This document shows positions 49,782 through 60,483 of a stretch of DNA of 64,000 nucleotides, piece after piece. The position numbers and the translations under genes were made by a program. The DNA is from Citrus sinensis (Eukaryota > Streptophyta > Magnoliopsida > Sapindales > Rutaceae): NCBI RefSeq assembly GCF_022201045.2, contig NC_068557.1:32465501-32529500 (forward strand), written 5' to 3'. How positions within the stretch are numbered: position 1 is the first letter of the stretch; every line of letters begins with the position of its first letter. The notes under the pieces were generated by a model, which worked only from the letters and a program-made list of their open reading frames with translations, did no database searches and was not told the DNA's origin.

Positions 49782-50865
49782 ATGGGGCGGCTTTTCATAG
49801 AGTCATTGAGTGGGCCTCGGATCTTCAAGTGCAAGAGTTGCAAAGTCGACTCGGCATCTCCCGATCACATCGTTTCCAAGGCTTTTCAAGGCCGTTTTGG
49901 CCGTGCTTATCTTTTCCGATCTGTGTAATTTCTCCAACCTCCCCAATTTTGTTATTAATTTATTAATTTTATTGTGTGTATCATTCATCATTTTTTGGGT
50001 GCAGGGTAAATGTGTCTCTTGGGCCTAGAGAAGAGCGGCTTCTTGTCAGTGGGTTGCATTCCGTGAATGACATTTATTGCAGCTCCTGTCAGCAGTTACT
50101 CGGCTGGAGATATGTAAGTTTCTCTTCTCTTCTCTTCTCTTCTCATTGATTCAACTAGGATCCGTTCTCCTGGATATTACAAGTTTTGAATTTGATGTTA
50201 CCCCCTTTCACCTGTTTTGTAGTTTTTTTTTTTTTCTTTTTATGTTCTTTCTAAGTAAATTTAATTACAATGCATTAGCTCGAGAAATCTACTGAAAATT
50301 TTTGATACATGCTAGATGCTACAAACTGGAAAACAGAATAAAATAAAATTCATGTGGATTTGGGGGGGCAATTCAGCATTCATGTGTAAATTTAATGCGA
50401 TAGCATATTTGATTTTCTTACAATGATCATATTTGATTCCTGTAAATGCACCACTTGTTATTGGGGAAAGAGGAATTATGGCTGTAGGGTTTGAGTAACT
50501 GATTTACTGCTACCACAGGACATATTAAAACTATTCTCTGATATGCATCAACAGCCAGCCATCAAATAGGATTACTCTTTTGCGCCCGCCCTAGTTTATT
50601 ATAAATGTTTTTCAACATAAATTAATATTGTTTTGTTTTTGTGGAAACAACTATTTTATTTGTAATTTGTAAATTTGTATGTAGTTTTTCTATGGTTAAA
50701 GTGATGTCGCTTCTCACTTGAAGCTAGCTAATGTTGCTTTTATCATTTTTTGGTCTTTTGTTAAAATTCCAATGACTCCAGGAGAAGGCATATGAAGAGA
50801 GCCAGAAGTATAAAGAAGGGATGTACATTCTGGAAAAGGAACGAATGCTGAAGGCAGGTTGGTGA
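49782..50865 (+). CDS. Yippee-like zinc-binding protein
   Basis: Three exons (49782-49924, 50005-50113, 50782-50865) encode 111 residues, the usual yippee length. Two CxxC pairs (C17/C20 and C73/C76) form the single zinc site of the yippee/MIS18 fold. Other family marks are SKAFQGRFGRAYLF, SVVNVSLGPREERLLVSGLH and the tail GWRYEKAYEESQKYKEGMYILE. Yippee proteins are small conserved eukaryotic proteins, in animals linked to the CTLH E3 complex; the plant role is poorly defined. Exon 3 ends MLKAGW-stop. However, a GT at 50858 and an acceptor at 51152/51153 would skip this stop and add 99 codons (see the separate entry). Confidence 0.88.
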
Positions 50866-51152
50866 TGTCATGTTATATGGATACATATAAAACATATTGG
50901 AAGAAGCCAATCTTTTTGTAGCTGAACATTTTTTCTCTCTTTTAAGGAAAGAAAGAAAGAATTGATCTGATCTCATCGTGTTAGTAGACATTGTAGGCTG
51001 GCATGTTCGCAGCTGCTGCAACTTTGATTTAATGAAAATAACTTTTAGATTACTTTTAGATTACTGACGAAGCTACTCTATATTGGTGTGTATGTGCGCG
51101 TGTGGATTTTATTTATCAAAATAGTGTTTTAAATTTATGTCTGTCTTCTTAG

Positions 51153-51451
51153 GTTGCATGGCAGTGCAGCTGCCGGACCCATACATTTCTAGGAGAATTC
51201 TCCTGAAAATGTATGGGTGGAGCACAGCGCAGCTGCCCCAAACGCAAGTTTATTATGATAAGTTGGTCCTTGAATGCCAATGGAGAATTACTGTCAGATT
51301 TGAAGCCAGAAAGGATAACAATGGATACTTAACTTTAAAGGAAAGGGTCCCCCAGATCATTAAGAACATGCTTGGTCCCATCCTGAACCGTCTAACAACG
51401 ATATTCCTACATTCCGAAGATGAAATACATTTTCTTCCCCAAAAGCTTTGA
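51153..51451 (+). CDS. Possible alternative last exon of the yippee-like gene
   Basis: A strong acceptor (TGTCTGTCTTCTTAG) precedes 51153. If joined to GT at 50858 (exon 3 ending 50857) the reading frame continues in phase for 99 more codons to TGA, giving a 208-residue product. The added part includes GCMAVQLPDPYISRRILLKM, ECQWRITVRFEARKDNNGYL and KERVPQIIKNMLGPILNRL. It looks like real protein (mixed hydrophobic and charged, no low complexity), but I recognise no family. The donor (CAG|GTTGGT) is weak. It could instead be an exon of a lost gene. Confidence 0.45.
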
Positions 51452-51552
51452 ATAAGGGGTTAGAATAACCACAACACATGTTCATGGATTAACAGCAATT
51501 TATCATTGTTAAAAACACATGCTAGCTGATTCGGGTCAAATTGTAACCAAGT

Positions 51553-51554
<2 letters not shown>

Positions 51555-51611
<57 letters not shown>
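51555..51611. repeat. (CT)n microsatellite
   Basis: About 28 uninterrupted CT units, 100 bp after the candidate alternative yippee stop codon. Confidence 0.95.
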
Positions 51612-51614
<3 letters not shown>

Positions 51615-52858
51615 TTGTGATTGCATTTTAGTTTCAGTGCTTTGAAGTATGTCCGGGTCTCGGTTTTCCTTTGAATCAAAAACTACTATCCTTGGCATTA
51701 TAGTCTTGGGCCTTGTGTACCTCTTGTATTTAATGTGACATACATCAAAATTAAGGGTTGTGCTCAACAAGTGTTGTTTAATTGTCAAATTGTTTCAAGG
51801 AGTTGAGCGCAACTTTTGTAAAATATCGCGACCCTGTATTTGATTGATTTCCTACAAATATCTTTTTCTTCAGTCTTATCCTCTGTTCAGCAATAAATAC
51901 ATGCATTAGAGTGCCATCAGTATGACTGTGATCTCATTGGTTGTCGATGCATTTTTTGACCTTTTATTTTACTGAATAGCCCCGCCTCTACCAATAATAC
52001 AGGCATTACATCCAGGTCAACATCCGACCACTGCCATTTTGATTTAGGATACCTCCTACCTCTAGAGGTAACTGAAAAGGCACAACTTACCACAAAAAGA
52101 TTAAAACGTCAATCTTATTATATATGCTGCTATTGACGTTGATTTGGCTCCAAACATTGGATTCGCAAAATAGGTACTTTTTCATTTACAAGAAACCAAG
52201 AGCTTCAGATTCATTCTTTACCAAAAAGGCCACTTTGAGACCATCATGTTTTTTATTCGAGCATTTTCTTGGGAAAAAGAAAACTAACATCCTTATTGTT
52301 AAAAAGAAAAAAGGAAGGATCATTGAAATAAAAAGCTTAAAAATTGCTAGACATGGTTAGCCATATGAAGGAATCACTATGTAGTAACTTATTCCCTTAA
52401 AATTTTCACACCAATAAATCAACCAACATTTTCATACAGTCTGTAAAATACAGAACTCACAAGAAGGGAATGAAATACTGACAAGAACCAGCGGTTTGCT
52501 GGAAATTATACAAGAAGAATAATTAAAACAAAAGGTTTGATATGTTGTGTTTTGCTGTGTCATCACAGGTGCATGATACAATAATTCTCGTATACCCAGC
52601 AATCTACATCTTAATCACATCCCAAGAAAGAAAACCTATATGAAGAAATCTCAAGCCCAAACCTTACATGGAAACCCTTATAACTGCTCTCTATACTTTC
52701 CATCAAAACAATCGAAACCAATTAGCTCTAATCATATTTTCATATAAACTGATATATCTCAGTGATGAAAATGTAAGAAATCCAGTCATTCACCTGATTT
52801 TTGACTCCAGATATACTTCCACCTACATCGACATTTCAGCATCCATCTCATTATCCCC
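51612..52858. other. Intergenic, hnRNP 3' flank
   Basis: Mostly non-coding; the part near 52500-52858 is probably the 3' untranslated region of the minus-strand hnRNP gene. No other gene seen. Confidence 0.55.
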
Positions 52859-55564
52859 CTAGGCGGCAATTCCTAAAAAAAAAAAAAACCAAGGACCCAG
52901 AATGTAAATACACTATTTAATACGAACAAGCATTTTCATATCAAAGCAACTAAGAAAAGAAAAATTAGGAGTGCTAACTGTTTGAACATATATTATCTGC
53001 TGTAGACTAAAACTTTAAAGAATGCTATTATATTCAAAAACCTGAAAAAGAACATAGAATTTATACAAGGGCGAACCAGAACAAAATTAAATAAACAGCT
53101 ATAAGGAGATTTGATTAACTTTTTCAAAAGAATGAATAAAGTATAATAGAAAAGAAAATCTTACCTCTATTTGCTTGTCTATCAGTTACACTATAACCAC
53201 CAACGTAACCAGCAGAGTTTTTGGTCATAACATCTGAAGCCGTAGGTCCAACACCAAAACCAAAGGAGCCTGACCCTTCTAGCTCAGAAGATGAAGGTCG
53301 CCAAGTGGAATCACCATAAAACGAACCACTTTCATAAATATCCCCATAAGCCACATCATAACTACCTTTTGTCGAAGATACTGGCGGGACACTCGTCATA
53401 CTGTTTCTTCCATATCCTACAGCTCCTGAACCAACTACGAGATCTCCATTGCCATAACTAAGATTGCCACTACTATAACCAGCACCAGCACCTCCACCGT
53501 GACCAGGATCAGGAGAGGAATCCCAAAGTGCTCCAAGGCTACCAAGAGAACCCATTCCTGAAGTCCCACCTCCTGAGCCCAAAAAAGCATTAGAGTTTGC
53601 AGTGTTTAATGCATAATTAAGATTCCCATTTCCCCACAAATTCCTGCTTGGTGAACTCAGGACAGAACTGTTTCCTCCGTTACCAGCACCATAGCTACCT
53701 GGGCTGCTATACCTGTTCGAATTTCCACCAAATGAAGGGTTCAGTCCCCGACCATAGCTGAGATTAGGACTAAGGTTTGCACCTCCTCCATGACTTGGGC
53801 TCAAATTTGGCTCAAAGTTGAGTCCCATACCATAACCAGGACCAATTGTAGTGAATCCACTACGCCCAATGGTAACTGGACCATATCTACCATCAATTCT
53901 AAGTCCATATCCACCAACAGAACTTGGATTATAACTCTGAGTGTAACCATTAAGGAAGCTACTGACTCTACTCAGACCATAATTATGTGTGCCTAACTGG
54001 TTCCGGCTTGGCCCAGGAGATAATTCTTTGGGGACAGCCCGTTTGACCTCAACCATTTTACCATTGAGTTCGTGAAAGGTTTTGAGCAACACTTTATCCA
54101 CTGCTTCCTCTGAATCATAAGTAATGAATCCAAAACCTCGAGGCCTTTGAGTGTTGTGGTCATACATCACCACAACATCTGTGATAATCCCAAACTGATC
54201 AAAGTACTTCTTAAAGTCACTCTCTGTGACTGTAGATGCTAAACCTCCTACAAATATCTTCTTTGTGCGGGCAGGACCAGGTGACCCGTGAATGCTGCTA
54301 TTGTTTCTGTTCTGAATGTTCTGATCATCCCTAGGAACAGCTTTCTTTGCCTCAACCTAATGACCACAAGCTAGAAAATGAAAAAATGAACTAGAATACA
54401 ACTTCATATCCAGATATCCATCACTCAAAGTTCTATGTTTTAATTTGTACAGTACAAGATTGGTGCTCAAAAATAATGCTCAACACAAAACATACAGACA
54501 TCTGCTCCTACATTCCTGAAATTAAGTCATTCTAATTTCTTTGGATGCTGGAGCTGCAATAAGATATGATTAGGCTACTGGGGAGGGATAGAAATGTTTT
54601 TTCTAAACAAAAAGAAAAAAAAAATATATTGTTCTTTTAGAATTTCTTTTTAAAATTTTTTATTACACATGCCTAGTCTAATTGATGTAAGTCTCAAAAG
54701 ACTGATCAGCAGCTCAACATACTGTTCGGTGAGCCTTGATAAATGACATCGTGCTCAAGATAATCTTTTGCCAGCCTATCATAATCAAAGTATCAAAGCA
54801 TTAAGTGCACAGAAGATTCTACCTTGACTACAATAGTTTCTGACCTATGGTACCTTTTGATTTGTGTCCATGACTTTTCCTTTTTCATCATTGCATAAGT
54901 CATTAACTACAACTCCACATAGCCAACAGAAAATTTATAATGAGAGTACTCCGACGCACAGACCCATGCTATATGAAGGAGGATCTGTTGTTCTAATTGT
55001 TTAATTAAAGTCTTTCCAAGATTGACAGAAGAATCTCCTATCAGTGATTAATTTGGAAAAAAAAGCACTTTGAAATTGTCAATGTTCAGGACTATTCACA
55101 TGTCATATTTCTTTTCAGAAATACCTTGCATCTTAATTGTGTTGTTCTTACTCAAAATTGACATGTTACCAATCAAACATCACTATATATAGTAAAAGAC
55201 CCTCATAACACTAAACAGAATTACATCAAATTCATTCTTTAAGAAAAAGAAGGGGAAAAAAAACTATCACAGAACCAGAAGAAATGCAATACTATTGGTC
55301 TGAATTAAAAGATGTTAAGAGTATTTAAATGTTTAAACTTACAGTTCTACCATCTATCATGTGCTTCTGCATAACAACTCTTTCTGCAACAGCAGGATCA
55401 GCAAAAACAATAAAACCGAAACCACGGGCGCGGCCCGTGGCCCGATCCTTCATAATCACAGCTTCCAGAACTTCTCCAAAAGCCTGGAAATAATCTCTGA
55501 GACGGTCCTCATTGGTATCCCAAGAAATCCCACCGATGAACAGCTTACCAAGCTCCATTTCCAT
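52859..55564 (-). CDS. Two-RRM hnRNP A/B-like RNA-binding protein
   Basis: Three coding exons on the minus strand (55564-55343, 54356-53165, 52872-52859) encode 475 residues; the last exon is only 14 bases and encodes the end of ...NRGIAA. RRM1 (about 7-80) has RNP2 LFIGGI and RNP1 RGFGFIVF. RRM2 (about 108-185) has IFVGGL and RGFGFITY. The rest is a long Gly/Ser/Asn/Tyr-rich low-complexity tail (YGPVTIGRSGF, GGGANLSPNLSYGRG, SYGAGNGGNSS), the kind that drives condensate formation. Such plant hnRNPs bind pre-mRNA and mRNA in nucleus and cytoplasm. A 5'-UTR intron (56089-55566) ends one base before the ATG, with the first exon from about 56160. The tail is intact and shows no frameshift. Confidence 0.93.
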
Positions 55565-56169
55565 TCTACAAAATCACATATACAAATACAAACATCCCAC
55601 CAATCAGAAAGGCATGTCGCAAACCTCCACATGATCGTCTTTTCATACAAAAAGAAAAATCAAGTCTTATTATCTAGAAATCAAGCCATGCACTGGATCT
55701 AAGTAATACAATTCAGTATAGACTTGCCTTGCATTTCAAACAACATAAAACTGAATACAGTGGTAAAAAAGCGATCATCCAATACAAAAACTCATAATGC
55801 GGATAAAACAAAGAGAGTACCTTGTAAACAAAAAAAAGGCAAAACTTGGATATTAATATCGATATAAAAGAACAAAAGGGCAATCCTGGATTCAATCCAA
55901 TAACATCGAACCGTTCACCGATCAAATATCAATCAACCCAGAACCCAGGATTCCTAAAAACAAAGCAAAAAAAAAAAAAAGGAAAAAGTTAATAAAACTG
56001 GTATCAAAGAATATTAAAAAAAAAAAGACAAAGATCAAGTTTTTGATGAAGAAACCCAAAAAGGCAAAGATTTTGAAGAGAAAAATTACCAAAGAGAGAG
56101 AACCCAGATGGGAAAGTGGGAGAATCTAAGATCTAAGAGGACGCATATTAAGAAGTGAGGGCGAGAAGC

Positions 56170-59100
56170 CCCCTTTCTCTTTTTTTTTTTTTTTTCTTTT
56201 ATGTTGTGTTGCTGCGATATTATTATGCAAAGAATGGATTTTTATGGCGTGTGTTGATGAGATAGAGAGAGAATGGAGCTGGATCAAAATTTAGAAATGA
56301 TTATTATTTATATTATTTAGCTTGGCCTTTGGCTGTCCTCTCGTGCAAGAGAAAAAGAATGCTACAAAGCTAGCAGCCTAGCAACTAGAAGATGGAAGAT
56401 GGTGACTTTGTATTGTTGTGTGAGTTTGATTTTAATATACATTGGTTAAATTAATGATATGCTTTTTTTTAAAAAAAATTTCTTGTAAGAGATTTATTAT
56501 TTTCTTTTTAACCTTTTACATTGACATGGGTCTGGATAATTTAGTTTTATGTTTTTTTTTTTCTTTTGTTGGAATTTTACCATGGACAATGTATCTACTT
56601 CCAATAACATCACCTTTTAAAGCAATGACTATTTCTTTTGTCCAAACAATATTTGGATGATTGTGGCTAAAAAAAGGAGATTTTGAGTGACCAGCTTCAA
56701 AAATTGTGGGAAATTTCAGGTCGCCTGTGGACTAATGTGCTCCTATGATTAGTGTTTCTTCTACTCTCGCATACTCAAAAACTGGACCGTTGTGTATTGC
56801 AGTCGTTTAAACTTCAAAGCAAGTCCTCCTCGCCCACGAACCCAAAAAGTTGAAGTTCAAAGTATTTGCTTTACGTTCGAAAATGTGTAAATTATTTCTC
56901 CATTTAAATGTGACATTTTTCATATCATTGTGTATATATATATATATATATATAAGTATAGCTTGGGGATAAAAAAGAAAAAGAAGAAAAAGGTAAAGGT
57001 TAGCCTGGATTTTACTTGTTCAAGTATAACCAACCACAAATGTGGTACTTATTTCATAGAGAGCTATTTTGTAATCGAAACTAATAAAATAGATGCAAGC
57101 AAAATAAGGAAATATAGATTACATCTTCAAACTCCGCATTCACACAATTAGAAAAAGAGTGGGTTATTTACACTCTAAATTTTATTCTAAGCACTCTAAT
57201 TTTTAATAAAAGTATTTTTACAAGACTACTCTTTATGTAATTTATTAATAAGGACAATTCAATTCTAGTTAACCAAATATTATTACGCTTGACATCATTT
57301 AACAGACACTAAATTTAATAATCCTATTATAAACCCTATAACGTTCTTCAATATCAAATCTAATTCATCATTTATAAAAGAAATATTAAAGGTTTATTAA
57401 ACACCCAACAACCTGCCAACTACGGAAATTGAAAAATAATTTTTTTTTATGCCCAAAAAAGAAGTAACATTACTTTTTTAAATAAAACTATAAGTTCCAA
57501 AGCGAAGAAAAAGAAAAGAAATCAGTTGCGTATTGTTGTTGCTTAAAGATTATTAATTAGAAATACAAATTGGACTCTAGTGTGTAACTCTGTAGTAAAA
57601 TAAGAGAAATTTCTATTTTAAAAAAAAAAGTTTATTTCATTTGAAGAGATGAGAGTGATATTTTATTAAAGAGAGATTTGAATATCTTTTTAACAATACT
57701 AAAATTATATATAATGAGTTATTTTCTCTTAATTAAGATATAAATAGAGGACAGTTTTGGCATTTGAAAGAGCGTGTAGAGTAAAAATAAATTTTTTAAA
57801 ATTTATTTATTGAGTGAATATGCAAAATAAATCAGTGTTGCAAATAAAATTTATAGTTCAAATAGCCACAATTAGAAAAGCTATTCATATTAACTAGAAA
57901 TAAAAATTGAAATGTTTTCAAATACATATGAAATTGTCAAATTATGTCTTAATGTGATTTTGTTTAAGAAAAATTCTGATTTTTACAAGTGAATTATGGC
58001 ACACTCCATCATTTGGATATTTACAAAATCTCCCATTTTGGTAAAAAAAAAAAAAAAAAAAGGGAAGAATAACTAATCAATCATAAACATATTAATTTCA
58101 AGGACAAATAAATTAGGTTGTGAATACATACAGGAATAATGAACTATTTTGAATTTCAACCTAGTTAACACAACTATATTGCTTTATTTGGAGGCAAGGA
58201 ATGAATTTGTTTATCAAAATCAAAATATATAGCCTCGCAATAATCTATCACTTTTGAATAAGAACTTGCCAACAATATGGCACCTTAGAATAAAGTTTAA
58301 AGTTGACAGATGGAACTAAATAGAAAGAAAAAAGAAAAGAAAAAAACAGAGCAATGAGTGGATTTTTGCATCAAACGTGAGAGAATAGATAAGACGGGCA
58401 CTACAAAAAATGGGTTTTGTATGCGATCTTTTTGAGTAAAAAATTTAAGACAAAGTGGGAGGGATGTGGGAGGGACAGAAGGGATTGCTTGTGTTTCCAC
58501 TCATCCAAAGGAATACAAAAACAGTAACCAGTGAGATTAGATTTAGATTTAGATTAGATTAGATTAGATGGATCCAACATAACATCACACATTTGGAGCA
58601 CACACAACACAACACCACATGCATGCATGACATAACATACTCTAATTATTGACAATATAAAATCATCACCCACAAGCTCTTCAATTTTATGATTTAATAC
58701 AAAAGGTTTCTCGTGCCCTATAGCCAGGTCAAATTATTTTGTCTCTAACTCCTTGTTGATGAAAATTATGAAAACTAGTCGGCCATAAAATTTTTTAATT
58801 AGAATATATAAGATTAATGAGTAGAGGCAAGTGGTGAACTATTTAATTGCTGTAATGATTGGAATCAAATAGAGGTGGAGTATAAAGTAGTCACTGTGAT
58901 TCTTTGAAAAAAGTTGCAGGTCATTAAACTATACAACTCGAAGCCGGTGAAATATGTTAGCCACAAATCATGTCTCATTTGCCCAGCTGAAAAATGGACA
59001 TTACAACTAGCCTAGTTGCACTAGACATGCATATATATATAAACGTAGTGGGATTTGAGGTCAATGTTTACCTCCAATTATAAGAAGTGATATTTTTAAG

Positions 59101-60470
59101 ACTCGCTAATGTGCTTGCGTTAATTATATAAAATAAAATAAATATATATAAAGTAATTATCTAATGATAGTGAGATTTAATTGCTAAGTATAAGGTTTGT
59201 TTGATGCAACTGCTCCACTTCCTATATTTTAAGTGAACTGATCATTCTTCTAAAAAAAAAAAGAGTGAATTGATCATTCATTTAGAGTTCTTCAATTTTT
59301 TTTAATCTATTGTTTTATGGAAATGGCATGCAAAAAGCCTCGTGGTCCTCCATTATTGTCTCCAATTTGTGTTGGCGGATGTAAAAACCAAATAAATGAA
59401 TCGAGTGACTTTATTTACTTATTAAAATTCATTTTTATCAGCAATTTAAGTGGTTATTAAAGCAGTTTTTTTTTAAAAAATTGACCAGGGATCTGAAGCG
59501 AGTAAACACAAAATCAAAATCAAACTTTATGAGTGAGTGTTTAAGCAATAGTGAATTTTTTTAAAAAAGTAAATATAAATTGACCTAGACTAACATAAGT
59601 GGTCAATTGGATAGCATTTGATTTTTTTTAAATACATAGATAAACATGATTAAAAATGCACATGGAAGATGATAATTATGTGGGAAGTGGTTCAAATGTC
59701 TCCTAGATTCCTACCATGTTTCTGTAAAAAGGCTTATTTCATGGCAACCACTTGATTAAGTGGGAGACCAAACGCTTGTAGATACAGCATTTATAGTAAA
59801 TTCCACAATACAAAGACAGCTTATCCTATATCAAAGCTAAAATCTTTGACATAGGACAAACTCTCTTATAAATCGGTTGAATATTATATGATGATTTCAT
59901 ATTACTTAAGGAACCCTATCAAATTTTCAGCTTGTTTTAATTATAAGAAGATAAGCCTCCCACCCCCTCACCTTTTTATTGAGACTCATTTTGTGGTGTA
60001 TGTTTGTGTTTTGGTTTTGGGGGAGAATGAATGTTAAATGCTGTCATTATTTGTTATAATTTTGATGGTATGGTCAGAGTTAATAATTTACATTGCTTCC
60101 ATTTCATTAATAGGTATGGGGTGCTACATGACAATTTTTCAACAAACTCTTTAAGCCGAATGGAAATAAATAACCATTACAGTGAGGAATGTCCAATTCC
60201 AAGTAAGCAAAGAAGACAACATGACGAGATTCATTTTAAATTGGTGGAATAACGAATGATGTTTTGTACTAGAATGAAATTTTCTGTACACACTCTCGTC
60301 GCTGGGCGGGCCTGGATGGGTAAAAACAAAAAAAATAAAAACAACGAAACTCCCCGTAAACCCCTACCCTCGCTCTTTAGTCTTAGAGCACCCTCCCTTG
60401 TCTCCCACACCTTCAAATCCTTAAACCCTGAAATTAACCGAAGCATGCCAAAATTGCTCAAACCCTAACC
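56170..60470. other. AT-rich intergenic sequence, no gene seen
   Basis: Promoter side of the hnRNP gene, then AT-rich DNA to the thymidine kinase leader. Contains an (AT)n tract near 56934-56953. There is a possible small element between about 57155 and 57800 with loosely inverted ATTTACACTCTAAATTTTAT / ATTTTTACTCTACACGCTC ends. No exon or RNA gene was identified. Confidence 0.5.
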
Positions 60471-60483
60471 TCCCTCTAACTGA

